Of a stretch of 64,000 nucleotides of DNA, positions 32,850-42,282 are shown piece after piece; the stretch's first letter is position 1, and each line of letters starts with the position of its first letter. The translations under genes were made by a program, and so were the position numbers. This DNA is from Roseobacter sp. MED193 (lineage in GTDB: Bacteria; Pseudomonadota; Alphaproteobacteria; Rhodobacterales; Rhodobacteraceae): assembly GCF_000152965.1 (NCBI RefSeq), contig NZ_CH902583.1:3601694-3665693 (forward strand), read 5' to 3'. The notes under the pieces are model-generated. The model was not told the origin of the DNA, did not search any database, and worked only from the letters and a program-made list of their open reading frames with translations.

Positions 32850-34703
32850 ATGCATGCCTATCGCAGCCATACCTGCGCCGAACTGAACAAATCCAACGTG
32901 GGCGAAACTGTGCGCCTCTCCGGCTGGGTCCATCGTGTCCGCGATCACGGCGGCCTGCTGTTCATCGACCTGCGTGACCATTATGGCATCACTCAGGTCA
33001 TGGCAGACCCCGACAGTCCGGTCTTTGCCGAGATTGAAAAAGTGCGCTCGGAATGGTGTATCCGCATCGACGGCAATGTGCTGGCTCGCGATGAGAGCCT
33101 GGTCAATGACAAGCTGCCCACCGGTGAGATCGAGGTCTTTATCCGCGACATCGAAGTCCTGGGCAAAGCCGAAGAGCTGCCCTTGATGGTCTTTGGCGAG
33201 CAGGAATACCCCGAAGAAACCCGCCTGCGCTATCGCTACCTGGATCTGCGCCGCGAAAAGATGCAGCAGAACATGCTCTTGCGCTCCAACATGGTGCAGT
33301 CGATCCGCAAACGCATGTGGGACAAGGGGTTCAACGAGTATCAAACTCCGATCATTACAGCGTCTTCTCCCGAAGGTGCCCGTGACTTCCTGGTGCCCTC
33401 TCGTCTGCACCCTGGCAAGTTCTACGCTCTGCCGCAAGCGCCCCAGCAGTTCAAACAGCTGATGATGGTCTCGGGCTTTGACAAGTATTTCCAGATCGCG
33501 CCTTGCTTCCGGGATGAGGACCCGCGCGCCGACCGCTCGCCCACCGATTTCTACCAGCTTGACCTGGAAATGTCCTTTGTCACCCAGCAGGATGTCTTCG
33601 ACACCATCCAGCCGGTGATGCAGGGCGTGTTTGAGGAATTCGGCGGCGGTCGCAAGGTCGACAGTGAATGGCCGCAAATCTCTTACCGCGATGCGGCGCT
33701 TTGGTATGGCTCGGATAAGCCCGACCTGCGCAACCCGATCAAAATGCAGGTGGTCTCTGAGCATTTCGCGGGCTCTGGCTTTGCCATCTTTGCCAAACTG
33801 CTGGAACAAGAAGGCACCGAAGTGCGCGCCATCCCAGCCCCCAAAGGCGGCTCGCGCAAGTTCTGCGACCGGATGAATGCATTTGCGCAAAAAGAAGGTC
33901 TGCCCGGTATGGGCTATATCTTCTGGCGCAAGCAATCGCCTGACAGCATCGCTCAGGAACGCGGCATCACCGTGAAAGAGGTGAACGCCTTGGTCAAATC
34001 CGGTGAAATCACCCTGGGCAATGAGGCCGCGGGCCCGCTGGCCAAAAACATCGGTCCCGAGCGCACCGAGGCGATCCGCCAGCAGCTGGGGCTGGACGTG
34101 GGCGATGCCGCCTTCTTCCTCGGCGGCAAGCCCAAAGCCTTTGAAGGCGTTGCAGGACGTGCCCGTAACGTCATCGGCGAAGAGCTGGGCCTCACCGACA
34201 AAGACCGCTTTGCCTTTGCCTGGGTCGTGGACTTCCCGATCTATGAGGCAGACGAGGAAACCGGCAAGATCGACTTTGAGCACAACCCCTTTTCGATGCC
34301 GCAGGGCGGGATGGATGCGCTTGAAGGCAACCCGCTCGAGGTGCTGGGCTATCAGTACGATCTGGCCTGCAACGGCTACGAGCTGGTCTCGGGTGCGATC
34401 CGGAACCACCGCCCCGAAATCATGTTTAAGGCCTTTGAAATTGCCGGTTACGGCAAGGACGAAGTTGAGAAACGCTTTGGCGGCATGGTCAACGCATTTC
34501 AGTATGGCGCTCCGCCCCACGGTGGCTGCGCCGCCGGAATCGACCGTATGGTGATGCTGCTGGCAGATGAAGCCAATATCCGTGAGGTCATCATGTTCCC
34601 AATGAACCAGCGCGCCGAAGACCTGATGATGTCTGCCCCTTCTGAGCCGATGTCTGATCAGCTGATGGAGCTGGGTCTGCGGGTGATCCCTCAAGATCAA
34701 TAG
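32850..34703 (+). CDS. aspS: Aspartyl-tRNA synthetase
   Basis: A 617-residue class IIb synthetase charging tRNA-Asp. The N-terminal OB-fold starts [18 protein letters not shown] and has [20 protein letters not shown]. Motif 2 is [20 protein letters not shown]; motif 3 is [20 protein letters not shown]. The bacterial-type insertion (GAD domain) is present between them, covering about 300-400. AAAGGTCACGCC precedes the ATG. It is followed closely by a strong terminator. Confidence 0.96.
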   Translation: MHAYRSHTCAELNKSNVGETVRLSGWVHRVRDHGGLLFIDLRDHYGITQVMADPDSPVFAEIEKVRSEWCIRIDGNVLARDESLVNDKLPTGEIEVFIRDIEVLGKAEELPLMVFGEQEYPEETRLRYRYLDLRREKMQQNMLLRSNMVQSIRKRMWDKGFNEYQTPIITASSPEGARDFLVPSRLHPGKFYALPQAPQQFKQLMMVSGFDKYFQIAPCFRDEDPRADRSPTDFYQLDLEMSFVTQQDVFDTIQPVMQGVFEEFGGGRKVDSEWPQISYRDAALWYGSDKPDLRNPIKMQVVSEHFAGSGFAIFAKLLEQEGTEVRAIPAPKGGSRKFCDRMNAFAQKEGLPGMGYIFWRKQSPDSIAQERGITVKEVNALVKSGEITLGNEAAGPLAKNIGPERTEAIRQQLGLDVGDAAFFLGGKPKAFEGVAGRARNVIGEELGLTDKDRFAFAWVVDFPIYEADEETGKIDFEHNPFSMPQGGMDALEGNPLEVLGYQYDLACNGYELVSGAIRNHRPEIMFKAFEIAGYGKDEVEKRFGGMVNAFQYGAPPHGGCAAGIDRMVMLLADEANIREVIMFPMNQRAEDLMMSAPSEPMSDQLMELGLRVIPQDQ

Positions 34704-34744
34704 AACCGTTCTGAAAAGGCCCCGTCGGGTCATGTCGAAATCTG

Positions 34745-34774
34745 ACACCCGAGAGCGCGCTCTCGGGTGTTTTG
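34745..34774 (+). terminator. Rho-independent terminator of aspS
   Basis: Bases 34745-34770 form a perfect 26-base palindrome (arms ACACCCGAGAGCG / CGCTCTCGGGTGT) with TTTTGCG at its end, 41 bases after the aspS stop. On the minus strand the region would not give a long T-run. Confidence 0.9.
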
Positions 34775-34822
34775 CGTCCTGCATATTGCTCCTTACTCCA
34801 TACGATCTGCTGGTTTCATTTG

Positions 34823-34870
34823 GCCCCAAATATCCTGGGGGAGCGCCCATGGGGCGTGGGGCGGAGCCCC
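34823..34870. repeat. REP-like GC-rich palindromic repeat, copy 2
   Basis: GCCCCAAATATCCTGGGGGAG, then GCGCCCATGGGGCG and GGGGCGGAGCCCC. It matches copy 1 in the CCCnAAATATnCnGGGGG core and the GGGGCnGAGCCCC hairpin. It fills part of the 308-base aspS/DUF1800 spacer, which otherwise contains only the aspS terminator and presumably the DUF1800 promoter. Confidence 0.55.
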
Positions 34871-35011
34871 TATTTGACCGCCTCAGGCGCGACTTGCGCA
34901 GGTTTACGCGTATCGGAAAACTTTTTGAGTGCCTGGAGGGCGACGACAGCCTAGTCTGCAGTCGAGAGAGTTCCTGTACAGAGGCTTCTCGCGCGCCCGG
35001 GGAGAACAACA

Positions 35012-36397
35012 ATGATCTTTGACCCAGAACTGGCTGAGATCCGGTTTGGCTGTGGCCTCTCCCCTGCGCTGAGGCCTGTTGCCTCTAGGCAGGAAATGCT
35101 ATTGCGGCTTCAGGGGAATGACAGCACAGCAGATCACTTTCCGATCGCCGAAACCGAAGAGATCCTCGTTTCTGTGCGCCGCTTTGCCGAGCTGCGAAAA
35201 CTGAACCGCACAAAACGTGGAACCCCAGATGCAGAGCGGGCCCAAAAAGCCTTTCGCCGGTTTCGGCGCGATCACCTGAAACAGCGGGATCTGCATTTTC
35301 GCCAATTGCTCTTGCGCCATATCACTACCCCTGACGGGTTTCGTGAGCGCCTGACCCTGTTCTGGGCGGATCATTTTACTGCCAAGGGCAAGAACCCGGC
35401 GATGCGGCCCCTTGCCTATGGCTATGTTGAAAGCGCCATTCGGCCGCATATTTCCAGCCGCTTTGAAGATCTGTTGATTGCTGCGCTGACGCACCCGCTG
35501 ATGCTGCACTACCTTGATCAATTCCGGTCGCGGGGGGAGAACAGCGCGCTGTCGCAGCGCCAGGGCGGACGTGGCGGTTTGAACGAAAATTTGGCGCGTG
35601 AAGTGCTGGAGTTGCACACGCTGGGTGTTGACGGCCCCTATGGGCAGCAGGATGTGCGGCAACTGGCTGAATTACTCACCGGGCTAAGCTACCGCATAGA
35701 ATCAGGTTTCCAGTTTTACGAGCAGATGGGGGAGCCAGGAAGCGAGATCGTCCTGGGGCAAAGCTATGGTGGTGCTGAGCCAGAGCTGGAGCCAGTGTTG
35801 CAGGCACTGCGGGATCTTGCCCGGCACCCGGCGACAGCCGATCATATAGCCAGAAAACTGGCGGTGCATTTCACCAAAGATCAGCCTGATCCTGATTTGG
35901 TCGCCCATCTGGCGGCAGCCTATCGCGCAAGCGCGGGGGATCTGACGCAGGTCTATGCGGCGATGCTGGACCATCCCAGTGCCTGGGAGGATGTGCTGGC
36001 CAATGTAAAGCCTCCATTTGACTACATGGCCTCCGCCTGCCGTGCCCTTGGGGTGAACCCGGAGCAATTGGCTGGCTGGGGAGCCAAGCCGATCCGCCGT
36101 AATTTCGTCGCGCCTTTGCGGCTGATGGGGCAGGATTGGCAGTCGCCAGTGGGGCCGGACGGCTGGGAGGAGGCGGATGCGGCCTGGGTCACTCCGCAGG
36201 GACTGTCGGCGCGATTGCGCTGGGCCATGGCTGCGCCGCGACGCCTAATGACGCCTCTACCGGATCCAGTGGCCTTTGCGAGCCAATGCCTTGGAACGCG
36301 GGCAAATCAACGGGTGCAATTTGTAGCCTCGGCGGCTGAAACCCGCGCCGAAGCCATTGGGCTGGTGCTCAGCGCGCCCGCCTTTCAACGGCGGTAG
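35012..36397 (+). CDS. DUF1800 family protein
   Basis: A 461-residue DUF1800 protein; the family is uncharacterised and almost always paired with a DUF1501 gene. The hallmark GGRGGLNENLAREVLELHTLGVDGPYGQQDV (about residue 190) is present, preceded by LTLFWADHFTAKGKNPAM. No signal peptide is evident, so its location is uncertain. GGGGAGAACAACA precedes the ATG. It is 28 bases from the next gene, so the two form an operon. Confidence 0.88.
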   Translation: MIFDPELAEIRFGCGLSPALRPVASRQEMLLRLQGNDSTADHFPIAETEEILVSVRRFAELRKLNRTKRGTPDAERAQKAFRRFRRDHLKQRDLHFRQLLLRHITTPDGFRERLTLFWADHFTAKGKNPAMRPLAYGYVESAIRPHISSRFEDLLIAALTHPLMLHYLDQFRSRGENSALSQRQGGRGGLNENLAREVLELHTLGVDGPYGQQDVRQLAELLTGLSYRIESGFQFYEQMGEPGSEIVLGQSYGGAEPELEPVLQALRDLARHPATADHIARKLAVHFTKDQPDPDLVAHLAAAYRASAGDLTQVYAAMLDHPSAWEDVLANVKPPFDYMASACRALGVNPEQLAGWGAKPIRRNFVAPLRLMGQDWQSPVGPDGWEEADAAWVTPQGLSARLRWAMAAPRRLMTPLPDPVAFASQCLGTRANQRVQFVASAAETRAEAIGLVLSAPAFQRR

Positions 36398-36425
36398 CGG
36401 GACAAAGAAAGAGAGAGATCTGGCC

Positions 36426-37664
36426 ATGGCAGCTTCAGCACTTTCACGTAGAAAATTTCTGACCCAAAGCGGAGTGCTGGGCTGCTCTCTTGCGGCCAGC
36501 CCGCTGATGACCCCGGTGAGCCTGGCTGCCGCGCCCTGGGACCGGCGGCTGGTGGTGATCATCCTGCGTGGTGGTATGGATGGTCTGGATGCGGTGCGCC
36601 CCTATGGGGACGCAAACTTTGCCGCCCTGCGCCCGGGGTTGCTGGCCCCCTCTCAGCCAACCGGTCATGATCTGGATGGATTTTTTGCCATGCACCCGGA
36701 TCTGGGGGAGCTGATGCCTCTTTGGCGCCAGGGGGAGCTTGGTTTTGTGCAGGCGGTTTCGACTCCTTACCGGGACCGGCGCAGCCATTTTGACGGGCAA
36801 GATTTGCTGGAAGCGGGCACCATGGGCCTGGGGCACCGGCGCGATGGCTGGCTCAATCGCTTGTTGCAAATGCAAAGCGGGGTCGTGGCGCGCACGGCTT
36901 TTGCCATAGGGCACGGGGATATGCAGTTGCTGCATGGGACAGCGCCAGTGTCTGATTGGTCGCCTGATGCGGATCTGGCGCTTAGCCCGCAAGCAGAACA
37001 ATTGGCCAGTTTGATGATGCAGGAGGATCCGCTGTTTGCCTCTGCTCTGTCCGAGGCTCTGGACCTGTCACGGTCTGAGGTTGAATTGGGCGCCATGGCG
37101 AGTGGGAATGAGGACAGTCGGGAAATGGCTGAGCCTATGATGGCGATGCCACGCGGGGCCAAGGGCAAGGCCCATCTGAAACTGGCGGAGTTTGCTGCAA
37201 AACAGCTGCGTGGGGAGACCCGCATAGCCTCGTTTTCGCTCAATGGCTGGGATACCCATAGCTACCAAAAACGTGGGCTCGGGGCAGCTTTGAAACGGTT
37301 GAGCGGCTGCATTCTGGCGCTCAAACAGGGCGTTGGTCCATCTGTTTGGGATCAAACGGCTGTTGTGGCGATGACTGAATTTGGTCGTACAGTGCGCGAA
37401 AATGGTACAGGTGGCACGGATCACGGTACTGGGGGAACCATGGTTTTGGCCGGAGGCGCCATTCGGGGCGGCAAAGTCTACGGGCGCTGGCCGGGATTAA
37501 GTGAGGCGGCGCTCTACAATCGCCGGGATCTGATGCCAACTGGCGATGTTCGCGAAGTGGCAGCCTGGATTATGCGGGGACTGACCGGAACCAGCCAGAG
37601 CGCTCTTGAAAACCAGGTTTTTCCAGGTTTGCAGATGAGACAAGATCCCGGTTTCCTGCGCTAG
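36426..37664 (+). CDS. DUF1501 family protein, Tat-exported
   Basis: A 412-residue member of DUF1501, in the alkaline-phosphatase-like superfamily and usually Tat-exported. The N-terminus has the twin-arginine motif SRRKFLTQSG, then a hydrophobic stretch to about residue 34 (SLAAAPW). Family features: VVIILRGGMDGLDAVRPYGD near the start, SFSLNGWDTHSYQKRG with the metal-site D/H, and TEFGRTVRENGTGGTDHGTGG near residue 325. The start is ATG 36426; an earlier in-frame codon lies inside DUF1800. Metal-dependent hydrolase activity is inferred. Confidence 0.88.
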   Translation: MAASALSRRKFLTQSGVLGCSLAASPLMTPVSLAAAPWDRRLVVIILRGGMDGLDAVRPYGDANFAALRPGLLAPSQPTGHDLDGFFAMHPDLGELMPLWRQGELGFVQAVSTPYRDRRSHFDGQDLLEAGTMGLGHRRDGWLNRLLQMQSGVVARTAFAIGHGDMQLLHGTAPVSDWSPDADLALSPQAEQLASLMMQEDPLFASALSEALDLSRSEVELGAMASGNEDSREMAEPMMAMPRGAKGKAHLKLAEFAAKQLRGETRIASFSLNGWDTHSYQKRGLGAALKRLSGCILALKQGVGPSVWDQTAVVAMTEFGRTVRENGTGGTDHGTGGTMVLAGGAIRGGKVYGRWPGLSEAALYNRRDLMPTGDVREVAAWIMRGLTGTSQSALENQVFPGLQMRQDPGFLR

Positions 37665-37730
37665 GGATAGCAGCTCTGTTTCGAAATTGGGCGCATAAGC
37701 GGGGGGCTCAATATCCCTGCGATATCCAAC

Positions 37731-37883
37731 CTAATGCGAGATCTCGCCTGGGTGTATCTGCATGGATTTTAAGGACGCCGGTGCATTGTCCCGCTTACGT
37801 CGGATGACCCGAGCGGAATGGCGCGCCTGTAGGTAAAGGACAATGGCGAGTGTCGCCAAGGACGTCGAGAAAATTTCGAACAT
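37731..37883 (-). CDS. Possible 50-aa single-span membrane protein coupled to the response regulator
   Basis: A 50-residue frame, MFEIFSTSLATLAIVLYLQA followed by RHSARVIRRKRDN, with one hydrophobic span and a basic flank. The ATG lies two bases past the response-regulator stop (TGA tc ATG), allowing coupled translation. No ribosome site is seen. The rest of 37665-37885 has no other gene. It could be chance; protein data would be needed. Confidence 0.4.
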   Translation of the reverse strand: MFEIFSTSLATLAIVLYLQARHSARVIRRKRDNAPASLKSMQIHPGEISH

Positions 37884-37885
37884 GA

Positions 37886-38605
37886 TCAGATGGCGATCTT
37901 GCGTTCCAGGCGCTCTTGTACAAGACCGGCGATCACTGCTGCATCGGTCGCAACCGGGCGTCCTTCGGATCGGGCGAGGGCTAGGTTTTCGGCGGCCTTG
38001 GCCAGGGGGGCGTCACCAGCGCTGCGGGCAACCCCGCCTACAAATTGAGCCAGATAGTCCAGTGTTTGTTCTTCTTGGGTATCGTTCAACACATCCGCTG
38101 CATGGGCCATATCGTCGAGAAAAGCGATTGGATCTGGTTCTATGGTCTCATCCGCGAGCTGGCGGGGGCCGCTGGGTTGGCGATCATCCGGAAGGCGCGA
38201 CAGAATAGCGTTTTGAAACGCAGCCAGAGAGGTAATAGGTTTGGCCAGAAAACCGTCAGCACCGGCGGCGAGGGTTTCTTCCTCGACGTTTTCATCTCCG
38301 GAGATTGCGAGGATGATCCTCACTCTTGGACGGGCTGCGTCCATTTCCTTGATCAGGTCGAGCCCTGATCCATCCGGCAGACCTACATCTGTAATCACCA
38401 CCGAGGGGCGGTAGACCTGCAGATGGCGGCGGGCTGATTTCAGGCAATCTGCACGGCGAATACGTGCGCCGCTTCGCAGGCACAACAGGCGCAGGGCCTC
38501 GCAGGCATAGCGACTATCCTCAATGACCAGAATGGTAAGGCCCAGCAAGGGGCGGCGGGCACTTGGTAGTCTTTGGGCGGCTGCAAACAGTTCCGAATCG
38601 TCCAT
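37886..38605 (-). CDS. CheY-like receiver-domain response regulator
   Basis: A 239-residue protein. Residues about 22-140 are a REC domain: acidic pair E29/D30 in ILVIEDSRYACEAL, phospho-acceptor D73 in VITDVGLPDGSGLDLI, S102 and lysine K122 (FLAKPIT). The last 90 residues are helical, without a DNA-binding motif or an obvious Hpt histidine: PDPIAFLDDMAHAADVLND, then GGVARSAGDAPLAKAAENLA. It stands alone without a visible kinase. It is likely a stand-alone signalling output or adaptor; the partner is unknown. Confidence 0.85.
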   Translation of the reverse strand: MDDSELFAAAQRLPSARRPLLGLTILVIEDSRYACEALRLLCLRSGARIRRADCLKSARRHLQVYRPSVVITDVGLPDGSGLDLIKEMDAARPRVRIILAISGDENVEEETLAAGADGFLAKPITSLAAFQNAILSRLPDDRQPSGPRQLADETIEPDPIAFLDDMAHAADVLNDTQEEQTLDYLAQFVGGVARSAGDAPLAKAAENLALARSEGRPVATDAAVIAGLVQERLERKIAI

Positions 38606-38824
38606 TACTCATACTCCTAACCGAATACGGATAGACGCTATAAATTTGAGGCTAATTCGAAGTTAACAGCATTGTGCCGGGTTTTTGATCAGCTCTGCTG
38701 CCAGAGCGGACACAACAAACCTCGCGTGATCCGCCGATCTGGGCGCATTGGCGCACTTGCGCCGGATTGCCACGGCAGAGCATAAGGCTGCAACACATCT
38801 ATATTGCCAAGGAGAAGTCAGACC

Positions 38825-39229
38825 ATGATTGGACGCCTGAACCATGTCGCTATTGCCGTCCCCGACCTAGAGGCCGCTTCAGCCCAGTACCGCAGCACGC
38901 TTGGGGCCAAGGTCGGCGCACCACAGGATGAGCCCGATCACGGGGTTACGGTCGTCTTTATCGAGCTGCCAAATACCAAGATCGAGCTGCTCTACCCGCT
39001 GGGCGACAACTCACCTATCAATGGGTTTTTGGAAAAGAACCCAGCGGGCGGCATTCATCATATCTGCTATGAAGTCGATGACATTCTGGCGGCGCGCGAT
39101 CACCTTCAGGCCGAAGGGGCCAGGGTGCTGGGCAGTGGGGAGCCAAAGATCGGCGCACATGGCAAACCCGTCTTGTTCCTGCATCCCAAAGATTTCAACG
39201 GCTGCCTGGTGGAACTCGAGCAGGTTTGA
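38825..39229 (+). CDS. mce: Methylmalonyl-CoA epimerase
   Basis: A 134-residue vicinal-oxygen-chelate enzyme that interconverts R- and S-methylmalonyl-CoA in propionate metabolism. Metal ligands fit the family: H7 in LNHVAIAVPDLE, the His in GGIHHICYEVDD, and the C-terminal E in GCLVELEQV. FIELPNTKIELLYPLG and ENSPI-like DNSPINGFLEKNP match Mce. AAGGAGAAG stands before ATG 38825. It is divergent from the response regulator and 58 bases upstream of the DUF1467 gene. Confidence 0.93.
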   Translation: MIGRLNHVAIAVPDLEAASAQYRSTLGAKVGAPQDEPDHGVTVVFIELPNTKIELLYPLGDNSPINGFLEKNPAGGIHHICYEVDDILAARDHLQAEGARVLGSGEPKIGAHGKPVLFLHPKDFNGCLVELEQV

Positions 39230-39241
39230 AACTAGATTGAC

Positions 39242-39265
39242 GGGGCTGCCAATCTTAGCAGCCCC
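39242..39265 (+). terminator. Hairpin terminator/attenuator between mce and the DUF1467 gene
   Basis: GGGGCTGC (39242-39249) pairs with GCAGCCCC (39258-39265), an 8-bp perfect stem with an 8-base loop, followed by TCGCTCTT. It sits in the 58-base gap, so it may terminate part of the mce transcript or process it. Confidence 0.55.
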
Positions 39266-39287
39266 TCGCTCTTAAGGAAGATATACA

Positions 39288-39563
39288 ATGGCCATTACAT
39301 CCGGATTGGTTCTGTTTGCTGTGATCTGGTTCATGACCTTTTTGGTCATTATTCCGATCCGTATCGAAACGCAGGGCGAAAAGGGCAGTATTGAACCTGG
39401 CACCCACGCTGGCGCGCCTGAGAACCACTACCTGAAGCAAAAGGCTTTGATCACCACTGGGGTGAGCTGTCTGCTCTGGGCTGTGATCGCTGGGATCATT
39501 CTGTCCGGTGTGATCAGCGTCAATGACTTTGACTGGTTCGACCGTTTGCCTGACCCCTCCTGA
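39288..39563 (+). CDS. DUF1467 family small membrane protein
   Basis: A 91-residue inner-membrane protein with two spans (about 5-25 and 52-72). The first segment, SGLVLFAVIWFMTFLVIIPIRIETQGEKG, is diagnostic of DUF1467, a family found next to mce in Rhodobacterales. The role is unknown. AAGGAAG stands before the ATG. Confidence 0.88.
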   Translation: MAITSGLVLFAVIWFMTFLVIIPIRIETQGEKGSIEPGTHAGAPENHYLKQKALITTGVSCLLWAVIAGIILSGVISVNDFDWFDRLPDPS

Positions 39564-39590
39564 CCAGTATCCTGAGGGGCCAGGGCCGTC

Positions 39591-40283
39591 TCAGTGGTGG
39601 CGCCAGAGCGCGTGAAACAGATGCGTATAGGTGGCAGCCCCTAGGATAGGGATCACCAGGTTCAGCAGAGGGATAGACAGGGGCATTGCCATCAAAATAC
39701 CGGCCATCCAGATGGTGCCGCGATGCTTGCGGCAGAGCTTTCTGGCCTCCACCGGGCCCACCCGTCGGCTGGCGGCCAGGGTGAAATACTCCCGTCCCAA
39801 AAGATATCCGTTCAGCGCCCAAAAGATAAAGGGCGCGGCAGGTGGGAAGAGCGCATAAAGGATCAGGGCCAGAATATTGGCCCCGATTAAGACGCCAAGA
39901 AAGTTCACCGTGTCCTTGATCGCGGCCCAGAGCGGCACGGGGTCAACCCTGGGGAGGTGCGGGAAATGTCGATCCTCAACTGCTTGCGCCACATCATCCA
40001 GAAACATTGAGGTGATGGCCGAGGCGACGGGCACCATCAGAAAGATCGACAGGATCATCATCAGGATAACCGAGCCCGCGGAAAACAGGTTGTCGAGCCA
40101 GGTAACCTCCCCGATCAAGGGTAGATCGACGGAGGCGGCGGTCAGCCATTGAACCAGCACCAAAAATCCGATGGTTGCGCCGATCAGCAGCGCCAGTGTC
40201 AGGCCAATGCCGAGCAAGAGCACCCGCAAAAATCGCGGATCAGTGATCTGATTCAGGGTTTTGAAAAAAGCGTCGAAGATCAT
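39591..40283 (-). CDS. EI24/CysZ-like membrane protein
   Basis: A 230-residue membrane protein of the EI24 (CysZ) family; CysZ is a sulfate permease, but most alphaproteobacterial members are uncharacterised. The family pattern begins FFKTLNQITDPRFLRVLLLG, with a later PFIFWALNGYLLGREYFTLA. About four to five spans are visible. ATG 40283 begins MIFDAFFK and overlaps the nitroreductase stop by four bases. An upstream reading to 40460 would cover the nitroreductase in another frame and is not supported. Confidence 0.82.
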   Translation of the reverse strand: MIFDAFFKTLNQITDPRFLRVLLLGIGLTLALLIGATIGFLVLVQWLTAASVDLPLIGEVTWLDNLFSAGSVILMMILSIFLMVPVASAITSMFLDDVAQAVEDRHFPHLPRVDPVPLWAAIKDTVNFLGVLIGANILALILYALFPPAAPFIFWALNGYLLGREYFTLAASRRVGPVEARKLCRKHRGTIWMAGILMAMPLSIPLLNLVIPILGAATYTHLFHALWRHH

Positions 40284-40873
40284 TCTGGCATCCAGGTTGT
40301 GAGAGCGGAAAGATCCGGGCGAGGTCGCTCTGGCGGTACGGTACCCTGGGTGGCGATATGGATGATTCCCGCCACGCGTTCGCGGTCTTGCAGGCCAAAG
40401 GCATCCTGGCAGAACCTGCGATCGTGGCTGGCCCAGCCTGAAAGCCAATTGGCTCCCCAACCCGCTGCCAGCGCGGCATTGAGAAGGGCGAGGCAGACTG
40501 CGCCAGCACTATAGCTCTGCTCGATGGTCGGAATTTTTACGCTGTCCTTTTGGACTTCCACAACCACAACGGCCAAGTGTCCCAGATCGAATTGGCTGCG
40601 GCCCTTGATGATGTCGGCCTCTGATTTTCCCAGCCGGGCTCCGGCCTGAACGGTTAGCTCTGCCAGCCGCGCCATGGCTGGCTTTTCGATCACCACGAAC
40701 CGCCAGGGCTCCAGCTTGCCGTGATCTGGCGTTCGCGCCGCCGCCGTGAGCAACGGCAAGAGTTGCGCGCGCGTCGGTGCCGGTGCGACCAGTGTCTTGG
40801 CCGGACGGGAGCGGCGCGACATCAAGAAATCCAGGGCGGCGCTATTGGCCAGGGTCTGGGGGGCATTGCTCAT
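40280..40873 (-). CDS. Nitroreductase-family protein (YdjA-like)
   Basis: A 197-residue FMN oxidoreductase. FLMSRRSRPAKTLVAPAPTR is the N-terminal phosphate-binding arginine pattern, GKLEPWRFVVIEKPAM follows, and the C-terminal GWGANWLSGWASHD matches small YdjA-type nitroreductases. The substrate is unknown. Its stop overlaps the EI24 start (ATGA), so the two genes form an operon. Confidence 0.88.
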   Translation of the reverse strand: MSNAPQTLANSAALDFLMSRRSRPAKTLVAPAPTRAQLLPLLTAAARTPDHGKLEPWRFVVIEKPAMARLAELTVQAGARLGKSEADIIKGRSQFDLGHLAVVVVEVQKDSVKIPTIEQSYSAGAVCLALLNAALAAGWGANWLSGWASHDRRFCQDAFGLQDRERVAGIIHIATQGTVPPERPRPDLSALTTWMPE

Positions 40874-41073
40874 ATGTAAATCCCTTTTACATCAATGGGG
40901 GTAATCTCGCCATCTGGCGGCGGGAATTCAAGAGGCGCAGAGCCGCAGTTGTTCAGTTTTTGCCCTTGATCCGGCTGTTACACCCGGTTTTTGCCACTGC
41001 AGTGTAGGTCGTCGCGGCCTTGACGCGCGCTCAGGCCGGGCATTTTCTATGGTAAAACGCGCCATCCGCTGGC

Positions 41074-41361
41074 ATGAGCCTTTCTATGGGGAAGCCAAAG
41101 AGAAAGAACCTGCCGGATCTGAGCCATCTGGCCGTTGCAGGCGCTAAGATCGCTGTGAGGGTGACGCCCAAAGCGGCCTCCAATAGCATTTCTGTCTCTG
41201 AGGCGGGGTTGAAGGTGACTGTTACCTCAGTTCCCGAGAACGGCAAAGCGACTGAGGCCGTGCGCAGTCTTCTGGCCAAGGCGATGGGGGTTGCTGCGTC
41301 TAAACTGGACCTGAGCCAGGGGGCTACGTCTCGCAACAAGGTCTTTGTCTATACCGATTAG
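41074..41361 (+). CDS. DUF167/YggU family protein
   Basis: A 95-residue protein of the YggU/DUF167 family, without a known function. Diagnostic: IAVRVTPKAASNSI, LKVTVTSVPENGKATEAVRSLLAKAMGV and TSRNKVFVYTD. Either ATG 41074 or ATG 41086 could be the start; neither has a clear ribosome site. Confidence 0.85.
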   Translation: MSLSMGKPKRKNLPDLSHLAVAGAKIAVRVTPKAASNSISVSEAGLKVTVTSVPENGKATEAVRSLLAKAMGVAASKLDLSQGATSRNKVFVYTD

Positions 41362-41389
41362 GCCGAGTTCAAAAGTTGATCAGCTGCAG

Positions 41390-41647
41390 TCAAGAGCCGC
41401 GAGGCTTTGAGATCGCGTCCGGAACCAGACGATAAACGCCTTCTGGCAAATCCAGGGCCGCAGCCAGATCACGGACTTGGGTATAAGACAGAGTGATTTT
41501 CTGCACCTGATCGGTGCGACTGTCCAATTGTTCGATCGTCACGCATTCCGCAAAGGCATGCAGGGTGAGATCCTCTTGCAGCGGCTGCTCCCCTTCGTCG
41601 ACCAGGGTGACGGTGGTGCAGTCAAAATCATGTTCGATACTAAACAT
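41390..41647 (-). CDS. Conserved hypothetical protein (85 aa)
   Basis: An 85-residue protein, MFSIEHDFDCTTVTLVDEGE at the N-terminus, then LHAFAECVTIEQLDSRTDQV and LPEGVYRLVPDAI. It is acidic and has no membrane span. I believe close relatives occur in Rhodobacteraceae as hypotheticals, but no function is known. It converges with the YggU gene, with 28 bases between stops. Confidence 0.7.
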   Translation of the reverse strand: MFSIEHDFDCTTVTLVDEGEQPLQEDLTLHAFAECVTIEQLDSRTDQVQKITLSYTQVRDLAAALDLPEGVYRLVPDAISKPRGS

Positions 41648-41801
41648 AGTGCCAGACTGCCCCCTCCCGTGGCGGTTTGCAAGCGGGGTTCCCGATCTGT
41701 GGCACTCATAAGGAGGGCAAGCCCCCTAGGCCCCCTTGGCTGTGACTGGTGTTGCGCTGCGTTGAACGATATGAGGGGGCTGACCCTCGCTCCTTTGTAA
41801 C

Positions 41802-42203
41802 ATGGACCCCAGCCCCAAGATGACTGCTTCCACCCCCTCCGCCATTTCTTTGACCCGCCTGGGGGTCGTGTTGACGGATCGTGGCTCACGCTATGCGGTG
41901 ACAGGGGCGTCTGTTACCTCACGGGCAGAGGTGGATCAGGTTTTGGCAACGCTGAAAAAGGATCGCAGCTACGCCAAGGCAACCCATAACACCTGGGCTG
42001 CCTTGCTGCCCACAGGGGCGCTTAAGGCGGATGATGGCGAAAGCGGCGCCGGGATGGTGATCCTGCGGATGCTGGAGCGCGAAGAGCTGCGCGACCATAT
42101 CATTATCGTTACGCGTTGGTATGGCGGCAAGAAGCTTGGCGGAGACCGCTTTCGGCGGGTACAGGATGCGGTGCGGGCCTATCTGGACCAACAGTCCAGT
42201 TGA
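41802..42203 (+). CDS. YigZ/IMPACT family protein
   Basis: A 133-residue protein of the UPF0029/YigZ family, linked to translation regulation by homology to IMPACT but without a clear bacterial role. Diagnostic: RSYAKATHNTWAALLP, DDGESGAGMVILRMLE and IIVTRWYGGKKLGGDRFRR. The usual C-terminal extra domain of YigZ is missing; the short form is common in this lineage. The start may be ATG 41802 or ATG 41820. Confidence 0.85.
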   Translation: MDPSPKMTASTPSAISLTRLGVVLTDRGSRYAVTGASVTSRAEVDQVLATLKKDRSYAKATHNTWAALLPTGALKADDGESGAGMVILRMLEREELRDHIIIVTRWYGGKKLGGDRFRRVQDAVRAYLDQQSS

Positions 42204-42282
42204 TGGGGCGTTGATTTGTATCAAAGCGTCCTGGCTTTTGCGCGCTTAGCTTTTGTGCATCACCATTGTCAGGAGACCATCC

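Noticed and set aside
32568-35012. A very long minus-strand frame opposite aspS and pabC
   Set aside because: It is antisense to a certain aspS gene with full synthetase motifs, and its own sequence has no recognisable domain.
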